Source: JALXCG01 sp026991065 [NCBI: Gemmatimonadota bacterium]
GTDB taxonomy: Bacteria > GCA-2686955
Length of the DNA: 5,433 bases
NCBI GenBank assembly: GCA_026991065.1
Contig: JALXCG010000524.1
Span: forward strand, 1 to 5,433
Reading direction: 5' to 3'
The notes under the pieces are model-generated. The model ran no database searches. It worked only from the letters and a program-made list of their open reading frames with translations, and was not told where the DNA came from. Positions 1 to 5,433 of this stretch are shown here, one piece after another. The first letter of the stretch is position 1; each line of letters starts with the position of its first letter. A program made the position numbers and the translations under genes.

Positions 1-592
1 GCGTAAGCCCCAAAAAGCTCTCCGCCGGATCAAGCTTCTGGGTCACCGGAGTCGGCACGTTCTTCGGGTCGTGGCATTGGCGGCACTTCAGTTGCGCATG
101 TGCACCCTCAAGCGAATACCCGGTGGGTGCGTGGTCAAATGCCTCCATCCCCTCCGCCGGCCACGCAGTGGTGCGCTTGGCGGCTCCGCGGTGCTCTTTG
201 TGGCAACTGTCACAGGCGCGTTCCTGTACCCGTACTACCTGGTGGTGATATCCGGTCTCACGGTCCAGAGTCGCGGCGATCTCTTTGTGGCAATCGAGGC
301 AGAGAGTGGCGCTCGGGTGCTGAGTCTCGTCGTGACAGCGAACACAAAACTGCTGCCCAATCAGGTCCCGATGAGTTCCGGTCAGGGTCGTCTTCTGTTC
401 CGGAAAAGCGACCTCCTCCAGCGGAACCGGCGCCACGCTCTGCGCAGCGTCCGAAGCAGTGGACGGCCCGGATGAGTCTCCGCAGCCCAACAGACCACTC
501 ACCGCGACCACAAGAAGCAGCCCCAGCCCCCGGCAGGCTGCACCGCCGTCGCCGGCGTCACGGCGCAATCGGAACCGTTCCCAACCAGACAT
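1..592 (-). CDS. Multiheme cytochrome c lipoprotein, C-terminus beyond the left edge
   Basis: This is the third gene of the minus-strand cytochrome operon, open to the left edge with 197 codons visible. Residues 1-37 look like a lipoprotein signal: arginines near the N-terminus, a hydrophobic stretch (about 23-35) and a lipobox LLGC with the acylated Cys at 37. A Ser/Ala/Pro-rich linker follows. Four CXXCH heme-attachment motifs are visible: CVRCH (83-87), CLDCH (98-102), CDSCH (127-131) and CRQCH (170-174). Histidines at 74, 92, 116, 117, 134, 154 and 165 could be the distal ligands of bis-His hemes. The 'FDHAPTGYSLEGAHAQLKC' segment before heme 4 resembles the c3/c7-like multiheme families. 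The ATG is set by a GAGGAG ribosome site 7 bases upstream and shares one base with the stop of the cytochrome b gene (TGATG). The inferred role is a periplasmic or outer-membrane-facing electron carrier that accepts electrons from the two upstream products. Substrate and total heme number are unknown. Confidence 0.88.
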   Translation of the reverse strand, partial: MSGWERFRLRRDAGDGGAACRGLGLLLVVAVSGLLGCGDSSGPSTASDAAQSVAPVPLEEVAFPEQKTTLTGTHRDLIGQQFCVRCHDETQHPSATLCLDCHKEIAATLDRETGYHHQVVRVQERACDSCHKEHRGAAKRTTAWPAEGMEAFDHAPTGYSLEGAHAQLKCRQCHDPKNVPTPVTQKLDPAESFLGLT

Positions 593-1263
593 CACGAATC
601 TCCTCGTGGTGAGTCGGTCGCCCCTTGAGACTCCACCTCCGCCGCATCGTGGATCTCGTGCCAGCCGGTGGCCATGTGCTTGAACAGAGCGGTGACCGTG
701 TCCCCCGTGGTGGCCAGATAGATGTGGGCCATCATGAAAATGGAGAGGAAAAAGGCTCCCACCGAGTGGGCCACCGCCATCGGCCAGATCCCGCCGGCGC
801 CGAGAATCTTGTCCGGTGCCAAAGTCGGGAACTGCAGGAACAGGCCGGTGACCACCAGAATCGGCATCAAGAAATACATCACACCGAGGTAGGTGATCTG
901 CTGCAGAGGATTGAATTTCTGCCGCATGGTCGGCTGGATGGGGTGGGGGCCACCGCGATAGATCTCGAAAAGATAGAATCGTGCCTGCGCGATGGCGCGG
1001 CCCATAAACCCATTGAACACGGGCACATAGTGACGCCAGTTCCCTTTGACCAGATTGCCGGCGATGAAAAAGAGATAGAGCGCCGAGAGAATAAAGCCGG
1101 CAATGTTGTGAACCGTGATCGCGACATTGAAGGGCACCAGCGGCGAATCGAGATCCGCGTAGTGCATGCTGAGGCCGGTCACGATCAACACCGCGAAGAG
1201 AAACGCGTTGCTCCAGTGCCACAGGCGAAGCCAACCCGGGTAGAGATAGAGACGTTGAGTCAT
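592..1263 (-). CDS. Diheme membrane cytochrome b (thiosulfate reductase / Ni-Fe hydrogenase cytochrome b type)
   Basis: A 223-residue integral membrane protein. Four hydrophobic helices are visible at about residues 17-34, 47-70, 123-145 and 162-185. Histidines suited to b-heme ligation lie in or near them: H16 (LRLWHWSN), H52 (VHNIAG), H166 (VAHSVGAF) and H180 (MMAHIYLAT). The end, TTGDTV followed by KHMATGWHE, is typical of cytochrome b subunits of thiosulfate/tetrathionate reductases and related hydrogenases. Family members take electrons from, or give them to, the quinone pool across the inner membrane. Here the partners should be the multiheme cytochromes encoded on both sides, so quinol oxidation feeding periplasmic c-hemes is the likely role (inference). 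The chosen ATG has AGGAGG 8 bases upstream and overlaps the upstream stop as ATGA. A start 93 bases further upstream is open but would add a non-family extension inside the preceding gene. No catalytic molybdopterin or hydrogenase subunit is visible nearby. Confidence 0.9.
   Translation of the reverse strand: MTQRLYLYPGWLRLWHWSNAFLFAVLIVTGLSMHYADLDSPLVPFNVAITVHNIAGFILSALYLFFIAGNLVKGNWRHYVPVFNGFMGRAIAQARFYLFEIYRGGPHPIQPTMRQKFNPLQQITYLGVMYFLMPILVVTGLFLQFPTLAPDKILGAGGIWPMAVAHSVGAFFLSIFMMAHIYLATTGDTVTALFKHMATGWHEIHDAAEVESQGATDSPRGDS
600..605 (-). promoter_or_regulatory. Ribosome binding site of the multiheme lipoprotein gene
   Basis: The minus strand reads GAGGAG, then 7 bases, then ATG at 592-590. 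It lies inside the last codons of the cytochrome b gene. With the TGATG overlap this fixes the start and suggests translational coupling. Confidence 0.75.
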
Positions 1264-2237
1264 CGCCGGGACCTCCTCTTTGCCGCAACCAACGCCCGCA
1301 GGCCGCCATGAACACAAAGGCCGATCAAGACCAACCAGAGGATTCGCAGGCTCCACCGATCGAGCACGGCATTGCGCGTCATGCCAATCACATACGCATC
1401 ACCCAGAATCGCGGCGTTGATGAAGCCGCGGCGCCGCCGGGATTCGCGGAACTGGTGTTTGTAGAGGGTGGTGGCCAGAATGGAGTCCTTGGAATGACAC
1501 GCGGCACAAAGGTGCTCCGATTCCTCTTTCGCCAGGATCTTGTGGCTGAATCGCTCAGTATGCGGCGTGTGACACTCCACGCAGCGCACATGGTCCCAGT
1601 GGAGTTCCGCGTTCGGTAGCCATTCGTGGGTCACCCTTATATAAGGGAACTCCCGGTCGGTAACCGCCTCGAAGTTGGCGGGATTGTCGTGGCAGTTCAG
1701 GCAAACCGTGTTATCGCGACGAATCACCTCGGGCACCGCGGTCGTCTCCTCGGTGCGATCGAAAACATGCGGATCGTGGCAGGTGTAGCAGTCGAAGTTG
1801 GCGCGAGTGCGCTCGTTCTTCTGCCAGTGCACGCTGGCCTTGAACTGCTCCTCGATACCGGCAAAGTCCAGCGCGGTAGAGAGAGAGTCCCCATCGTGAC
1901 AGTAGGTGCAGGCAAGAAAGTTGCCCTCCACCTCCTTGCGGTGCGGGTAAACCTCTTTGCCGACGATGTGACAGATCCGGCAAGCCAGCGTGCCGTGATT
2001 CGACTGCGCAAAAAGGCGCGGATCGATCCGGTGGTCGACCTGCTTGGCGGAATCCACCATCAGCGTCGGGTCCACGCCGAAGCGGGAGAGATCCGCCCCC
2101 GGCGCGTGGCACTGCAGGCAGTCTTGCGCCAGGTGCAGAGTGTCGGTCTGCGCATCACTGCGCAACGCCTGCGCCGCCCCCATGCCAGACGCGCACCACC
2201 CAACTCCGAGCGAAACGGCAAACCATTTCCACTTCAC
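1260..2237 (-). CDS. Heptaheme cytochrome c, membrane-anchored, periplasmic
   Basis: First gene of the operon, 325 residues. Residues 1-24 form a signal peptide (VKWKWF n-region, hydrophobic core, cleavage likely after AQA). Seven CXXCH motifs follow: CLQCH (40-44), CRICH (86-90), CTYCH (110-114), CYTCH (150-154), CLNCH (179-183), CVECH (219-223) and CAACH (244-248). Many extra histidines (for example 69, 81, 99, 137, 204, 213, 226, 232, 261) could supply bis-His ligation. After the last heme comes a conserved-looking segment, RGFINAAILGDAYVIGMTRN, then a transmembrane helix at about 295-318 and a basic end (KRRSRR), consistent with a cytoplasmic tail and periplasmic hemes. Together with the next gene it looks like a quinol-oxidising cytochrome b/multiheme c pair, comparable in principle to Geobacter Cbc complexes, though here the parts are separate proteins (inference). 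The GTG start is preferred because it directly begins the signal peptide and has GGAG 8 bases upstream. An ATG at 2360 would bury the signal 41 residues in. Confidence 0.88.
   Translation of the reverse strand: MKWKWFAVSLGVGWCASGMGAAQALRSDAQTDTLHLAQDCLQCHAPGADLSRFGVDPTLMVDSAKQVDHRIDPRLFAQSNHGTLACRICHIVGKEVYPHRKEVEGNFLACTYCHDGDSLSTALDFAGIEEQFKASVHWQKNERTRANFDCYTCHDPHVFDRTEETTAVPEVIRRDNTVCLNCHDNPANFEAVTDREFPYIRVTHEWLPNAELHWDHVRCVECHTPHTERFSHKILAKEESEHLCAACHSKDSILATTLYKHQFRESRRRRGFINAAILGDAYVIGMTRNAVLDRWSLRILWLVLIGLCVHGGLRALVAAKRRSRR
1272..1277 (-). promoter_or_regulatory. Ribosome binding site of the cytochrome b gene
   Basis: A perfect AGGAGG on the minus strand, 8 bases before ATG 1263-1261 and inside the end of the heptaheme gene. 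It decides the start in favour of the short, family-sized protein and supports coupling with the upstream gene. Confidence 0.8.
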
Positions 2238-2245
2238 TGGCAAAT

Positions 2246-2249
2246 CTCC
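2246..2249 (-). promoter_or_regulatory. Ribosome binding site deciding the GTG start of the heptaheme cytochrome
   Basis: The minus strand shows CCGGAGA with 8 bases between GGAG and GTG 2237-2235. The core is modest, but the position agrees with the start of the signal peptide. Confidence 0.55.
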
Positions 2250-2380
2250 GGGTTCCGCGAAACACGCTCGGGCGATCGCATAGAATCCGCCGGACGGCGC
2301 ACTCTCATCTGGATCGTCCGGTTGATGTTTCGTCCGGGCCCATGGCCAAGTGGGTTTCATTGTCGAAACAGATGGCCCGG

Positions 2381-2409
2381 ATCTTGGGGGGAGTCAATTG
2401 GAGAGTCAA
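2381..2409 (-). promoter_or_regulatory. Weak candidate promoter for the cytochrome operon
   Basis: On the minus strand TTGACT (2409-2404) matches the sigma-70 -35 box in five of six positions. The sequence 17 bases further, CAAGAT (2386-2381), matches the -10 box in only three. It would give a leader of roughly 135 bases before the GTG. The -35 lies inside the direct repeat at 2388-2409. The organism's own promoter consensus is unknown, so this is only a candidate. Confidence 0.15.
2388..2409. repeat. Direct repeat pair, 10-mers at 12-base spacing
   Basis: GGGGAGTCAA (2388-2397) and GGAGAGTCAA (2400-2409) differ at one base and start 12 bases apart, a little over one helical turn. On the minus strand each contains TTGACTC. 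The pair sits about 150 bases upstream of the heptaheme start, where an activator or response regulator could bind as a tandem dimer. Function is inference only. Confidence 0.4.
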
Positions 2410-2469
2410 GCATCTAGCGCTTTTGAAATGTATTCGGCCATCCGAGCGAAAAGTATTAGCCGCAATAAA

Positions 2470-2491
2470 CTGCAATCATCGTTGTTTGCAG
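2470..2491. repeat. Inverted repeat CTGCAA-N10-TTGCAG, possible operator
   Basis: Perfect 6-base arms are separated by 10 bases (22 bases in all) in the AT-richer part of the divergent intergenic region, about 230 bases upstream of the cytochrome operon. The size and symmetry fit a dimeric regulator site, or a weak hairpin. No T-run follows, so it does not look like a terminator. Confidence 0.4.
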
Positions 2492-3208
2492 CACTTGCCG
2501 AAGATCTGCATCACTGGAGACTTCTATTCTCGTGAATGGTTTATGCGTCAATGGCACGGCCCACGGCAAAGTGTCGCGACGGATTTTTCGCGGGGAATCA
2601 AATTGAGGAGTTTCGGGTCCGATTTGACACCCGGATCCTGTTCATTCGCCATCGAATCTCCCTCATGGTCACCGACCCGCTTCTCCATTCGCATACAAAT
2701 ATAGTCGCGACAGTGTTTTGCAAATGCGAACAAATCATTCATAGATCGGGCGCCGGGGGCACGCCGCGGGCTTCGTAAAACCACCCACAAAGGCCCGGCC
2801 GGCCGGCGCGGATCATCACAATTTCTTATCGGTCAATGCCATCCAGGATTGCCCGCGGGCAGTTTCGGAATTCTCAGCGCTTTCATTAGCCCCTGCGCGC
2901 TAACGGTTTCGTTTTTGCTTGCGCGGCATCCGGACCCAGAAGACGCAGGTTCGGTTCATCGGCACCTACCGCGCGTTTTATTCTGCGGCCGTGTCTTTTC
3001 TTGCGGAAACTGCATGGATCCTCCCTCTTCCGGCGACCCCAGTGCACAAAACTTTTCCTCTGCGCCAAACTTCGGCGGAGCGGTCTTGTCCCCCCATTCG
3101 GACACGATTGAGCAAGGCGTGGCCCCATCTCGCGAGTCTCGATCACCCTCCATCGTTTTGCTCGCCCTCGCGGCACCCCTCCAGAAACCGCGCTCCAATC
3201 CAACAGGT

Positions 3209-3250
3209 CGGACAAGCGCGACCGCTCTCACACCCGGCGGACAAGTGCGA
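3209..3250. repeat. Direct repeat pair, 13-mers, upstream of the protease gene
   Basis: CGGACAAGCGCGA (3209-3221) and CGGACAAGTGCGA (3238-3250) differ at one base and start 29 bases apart, close to three helical turns. They end 74 bases before the TTG start of the protease. A TAGAAT -10-like box (3275-3280) lies just downstream, without a good -35 at the usual distance. The arrangement could be tandem binding sites for a regulator of the protease. Function is unproven. Confidence 0.4.
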
Positions 3251-3313
3251 AACAATCTCAAGCAAAATGCAGGTTAGAATTCTCTGGAACGATAGTCGAT
3301 CGCATTTCCGCCT

Positions 3314-3317
3314 GGAG
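3314..3317 (+). promoter_or_regulatory. Ribosome binding site supporting the TTG start of the protease
   Basis: GGAG is followed by 7 bases and then TTG at 3325. It is the only well-spaced site near the 5' end that keeps the putative signal peptide. The first in-frame ATG (3439) would remove it. Confidence 0.5.
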
Positions 3318-3324
3318 CCGTCAG

Positions 3325-4863
3325 TTGCAACTCACCATATCCCAATGCATTAGGACGCAGTGTAAAGTTCTGCGCCGACCATTCCCACTGCTCGTCGCGC
3401 TGCTGGCCAACACCGGAATCGCGGCCCGGAACCCGCCCATGAGTCCCGCGCAGCATTCCCGGCCGGCGACTCCCCGCTGGATCGATGACGGCGATCAGAA
3501 TCGGTTGGACGATCACCTGGAGGAGTTCGGCGATCGGGGCGACACCCTTCTGGTCGACTTTCTTCTGGCTTTTGACCCGGATTCCTGGCGCGGCGACCGC
3601 ACCACCATTGTGCAGGATCTGGAGCAGATCCTCGACGCCCACCCCGGCGACAGTGGCCCCGCAACCATCCATTATCTTTACGATGTCGTACCGGCGATCG
3701 CGATCAACGACGCTGAACTCTCCTACCCGCTGTGGATTGAGGGAGACGGCTATCTCGACCCGCTTTTCGCCGACCTGCTGGGCGAGGAATCTCCACTGCC
3801 GATCACCATGGTCGAAGCGATCCACCGCTTCCTTCCCGCCACCACCGATTACCTAGTCGCCGACCATGTGGTCCCCGATTTCTGGACCCCCGCCCCGATC
3901 CCCGGCCCGGCTGCCGGGCAACCCGCGCTGGTCGCGGTCGTCGACACGGGTGTGGAGGACCTGGGAATCGATTCCTGGCTCTATGCCGGCGGCTATGACG
4001 CTTTCGCCGACACCGCGGGCAACCCCGGCGACCTGAGCGCGACAACCGGCCTCTATCACGGCACCCGCGTCGCCTACGCGGCGACCGGCCTGGCCTTCTC
4101 CAATGCCGATCTCTTTGGCGTGGCTCCGCTGAGTGGCGTTCTCGACATTCGCATCGCCGAGAACTCCACCGATTTCGGCTCAACCACGGCAACCGTGCTC
4201 AAGGCACTGGACTGGATCTGGGTCAATCGCAACACAACCTTTCAAGCCAACTACGGTCAACTCTTCCCGCGGATCGACGCCGTTAACTTCTCCTACGCCG
4301 ACATGGGCCCGGTGGCGCACCGCTTCGTCCCCGGATCAGGCAACGGCTGCTCCACGGTGGCTCCCTCCGATGGCCAGGACCAGGTCTCCCTCGCCGCCGA
4401 CACGCTCGCGCTCTACGCGGATATCCCGGTCATTGCCGCCGCCGGCAACTGCGGCGACCAGGGGCAGAGCGGCTTCGGCCAGCTCGCCGCCGCCTCCCAG
4501 GTGATCGCCGTCGCCGCCTATGACATGCTCGATCCGGCCAATGCCGCGGACGACACCATCTTCGCCTGGTCCAGCCACGGCCCCGGCCCACAGACCACGC
4601 CCAAGCCGGATCTGGCCGCCCCCGGCGCCGTGCTCTTCGACACCGGAACCTCCTTCTCCGCGCCCCAGGTCGCCGGCACCGTCGCCCTGCTCCGCGAGCA
4701 GCAGCCGCAAGCCACCGCCGCTGAAGTGCGCACCAGCCTGATACAAAGCGCGGTATCGCCCAGCGGCGCCCCCGGCACCCACGACGACCACTGGGGCTGG
4801 GGCCGTCTCCAGGCCGCCGCGGCGGCGGACAGCCTCGCGGTGATCCGCGGCGGCGGCGGCTGA
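3325..4863 (+). CDS. Secreted S8 family (subtilisin-like) serine protease
   Basis: 512 residues. A basic segment KVLRR (14-18) and hydrophobic stretch (about 19-33) suggest a Sec signal peptide. Residues 51-66 contain D55-x-D57-x-N59 ... D63 ... E66, which resembles a calcium-binding EF-hand loop. Residues about 70-130 look like a subtilase propeptide (VVPAIAIND near its end). The catalytic domain shows Asp207 in VAVVDTGV, His245 in YHGTRVA, oxyanion Asn375 in AAAGN and Ser443 in GTSFSAP, so it should be active. Oddities: the usual HGTH is HGTR; the loop between APG (432-434) and GTS (441-443) is only six residues, shorter than in classical subtilisins; Cys342 and Cys376 could form a disulfide. 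The protein ends soon after the catalytic domain with a Gly-rich tail and no sorting or adhesion domain. Likely role is extracellular or periplasmic protein breakdown; the substrate is unknown. The 5' codons (to about 3400) look less GC-rich than the rest, so the exact start is less sure than the gene. Confidence 0.88.
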   Translation: MQLTISQCIRTQCKVLRRPFPLLVALLANTGIAARNPPMSPAQHSRPATPRWIDDGDQNRLDDHLEEFGDRGDTLLVDFLLAFDPDSWRGDRTTIVQDLEQILDAHPGDSGPATIHYLYDVVPAIAINDAELSYPLWIEGDGYLDPLFADLLGEESPLPITMVEAIHRFLPATTDYLVADHVVPDFWTPAPIPGPAAGQPALVAVVDTGVEDLGIDSWLYAGGYDAFADTAGNPGDLSATTGLYHGTRVAYAATGLAFSNADLFGVAPLSGVLDIRIAENSTDFGSTTATVLKALDWIWVNRNTTFQANYGQLFPRIDAVNFSYADMGPVAHRFVPGSGNGCSTVAPSDGQDQVSLAADTLALYADIPVIAAAGNCGDQGQSGFGQLAAASQVIAVAAYDMLDPANAADDTIFAWSSHGPGPQTTPKPDLAAPGAVLFDTGTSFSAPQVAGTVALLREQQPQATAAEVRTSLIQSAVSPSGAPGTHDDHWGWGRLQAAAAADSLAVIRGGGG

Positions 4864-4882
4864 CGCAGCACCCCCAAAAAAC
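4864..4882. other. 19-base gap between convergent genes, no terminator seen
   Basis: The TGA of the protease (4861-4863) and the TAG of the CcsA-like gene (4885-4883) face each other across 19 bases containing a C-run and an A-run. There is no GC stem plus T-run on either strand, so transcripts probably read into one another or end by another mechanism. Confidence 0.6.
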
Positions 4883-5433
4883 CTACCGGCGCGCGCTCAC
4901 CGGCACCCGCTCCCGCCGCTTCGCCAACAGATACATCACCGCGGCAAAAAGCAGCTCAACGCCGCAAGCCAGGGCCAGATTGCGCGCCACATTGCCCGCT
5001 CGCCCATACGAGTGCAGGCCGACATTGAGCAGATTCACCCCGAACCAGGCGATCAACACAACCACATTGTTGATCACCAGCCCGGCGGCGAAACCGACCG
5101 GCTCGAACTGACGCGTCAAGCGGCCGTGCAGCAACACCAACTGCCACAGAACGATCAGCAGCGCGCCGTTCTCCTTCGGGTCCCAGCCCCAGAACCGCCC
5201 CCAGGACTGATCCGCCCAGATCCCGCCCAATATGGTGCCGAAAAGGGTGAAAAAGAGCGCCACCAGGGTCAACCCGATCATGTTCCGGTAGATCGCGGCC
5301 AGGCGTTCATGCTCGCGCGGATGCAACACCTGCTCAACCAAATAGACATGCCCGGCCATCCCGGAAACGATCGCCGCCCCATAGCCGATGGTGATCGTCA
5401 CCACGTGGGTGCCCAACCAGAAGTTGGAGTTCA
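4883..5433 (-). CDS. ccsA: CcsA/ResC-like cytochrome c maturation protein, N-terminus beyond the right edge
   Basis: The last 182 residues of an integral membrane heme-handling protein of System II cytochrome c biogenesis. The visible part begins NSNFWLGTHVVTITIGY, whose His (fragment residue 9) is at the position of a conserved family histidine. The tryptophan-rich WWD heme-binding segment follows at 72-96 (WADQSWG, then WGWDPKENGALL), and a second conserved His sits at 140 in VGLHSYG. About five transmembrane segments are visible (9-31, 50-71, 88-103, 113-137, 150-170). The protein ends with a basic tail. CcsA-type proteins, with CcsB/ResB, move heme out of the cell and attach it to CXXCH cysteines. 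The seven-heme and multiheme products encoded nearby would be clients. Whether this is a separate CcsA or the end of a fused CcsBA cannot be told from this window. The frame reads through the right edge; a TTG at 5416 is internal, not the start. Confidence 0.88.
   Translation of the reverse strand, partial: NSNFWLGTHVVTITIGYGAAIVSGMAGHVYLVEQVLHPREHERLAAIYRNMIGLTLVALFFTLFGTILGGIWADQSWGRFWGWDPKENGALLIVLWQLVLLHGRLTRQFEPVGFAAGLVINNVVVLIAWFGVNLLNVGLHSYGRAGNVARNLALACGVELLFAAVMYLLAKRRERVPVSARR

Larger units (their letters stand above)
2238..3324. other. Long non-coding interval between divergent transcription units
   Basis: About 1.1 kb separates the 5' end of the cytochrome operon (minus) from the 5' end of the protease gene (plus). 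Short open frames exist on both strands (for example 2536-2778 plus, 2548-2790 minus, 2886-3215 minus, 2919-3353 plus). They overlap each other, lack good ribosome sites and encode Arg/Pro/Ser-rich, non-protein-like sequence. The stretch looks less GC-rich than the flanking genes, especially 2400-2720. I see no tRNA, rRNA, transposase or recognised riboswitch. What it does hold is an inverted repeat, two direct-repeat pairs and weak promoter-like boxes, so both 5' regulatory regions must lie here. Confidence 0.7.

Noticed and set aside
625-1311. Long plus-strand open frame (228 codons) opposite the cytochrome b gene
   Set aside because: It is the antisense of a clear membrane protein gene, is rich in His/Arg/Glu with no domain pattern, and has no supporting context.
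2238-2360. ATG at 2360 as start of the heptaheme cytochrome
   Set aside because: It would place 41 residues ahead of an evident signal peptide; the GTG at 2237 starts the signal directly and has a spaced GGAG.
1626-2417. Plus-strand open frame (263 codons) opposite the heptaheme gene
   Set aside because: The opposite strand carries seven CXXCH motifs, a signal peptide and an anchor helix. This frame is its shadow and shows no recognisable domain.
2575-2592. Small hairpin CGCGA-N8-TCGCG
   Set aside because: Only a 5-base stem with no T-run or linked gene end; expected by chance in DNA of this composition.
2536-2790. Overlapping 80-codon frames on both strands in the intergenic region
   Set aside because: Neither has a good ribosome site or protein-like composition, and they overlap almost completely.
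2886-3353. Frames of 100-144 codons on both strands upstream of the protease
   Set aside because: They are Arg/Pro/Ser-rich, mutually overlapping, without hydrophobic core pattern or motif; best read as chance frames.
4813-4860. GC-rich palindrome (GCCGCCGCGGCGGC) near the protease stop, considered as a terminator
   Set aside because: It lies inside coding sequence for an alanine run, before the stop, and is not followed by a T-run.
4336-4877. Minus-strand frames of 119-151 codons inside the protease gene
   Set aside because: Very Gly/Ala-rich antisense of GC-rich protease codons; the plus strand shows the complete S8 catalytic motifs.

Overview
This is a GC-rich bacterial window in the style of a Gram-negative respiratory organism. 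It carries c-type cytochromes with many hemes, a membrane cytochrome b, a multiheme cytochrome with a lipoprotein-type signal, and a CcsA-type (System II) cytochrome c maturation protein. Several environmental or uncultured phyla with rich multiheme cytochrome sets would fit, and the sequence alone does not fix the phylum. No RNA genes, insertion sequences or CRISPR arrays were seen.

Left half (1-2237, all minus strand): a tightly packed three-gene electron-transfer operon, read from right to left. It starts with a seven-heme periplasmic cytochrome c that has a signal peptide and a C-terminal membrane anchor (GTG start at 2237). Next is a four-helix diheme cytochrome b of the thiosulfate reductase/Ni-Fe hydrogenase type, overlapping by ATGA. 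Last is a multiheme cytochrome c lipoprotein, overlapping by TGATG and running off the left edge with four heme sites visible. The likely flow is quinol to cytochrome b, to the anchored heptaheme cytochrome, to the multiheme lipoprotein. This is inferred from family knowledge. The terminal acceptor or reductase is not in the window.

Middle (2238-3324): about 1.1 kb with no convincing gene, lying between the divergently transcribed cytochrome operon and a protease gene. It holds an inverted repeat, two pairs of short direct repeats and only weak promoter-like sequences.

Right half: a plus-strand secreted S8 (subtilisin-like) serine protease (3325-4863, probable TTG start) with an intact Asp/His/Ser triad. 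It converges, with only 19 bases between stop codons, on the C-terminal part of a minus-strand CcsA/ResC-like heme transporter that enters from the right edge. CcsA-type proteins attach heme to CXXCH motifs, so its presence near the cytochrome operon makes functional sense. The protease has no obvious link to either.
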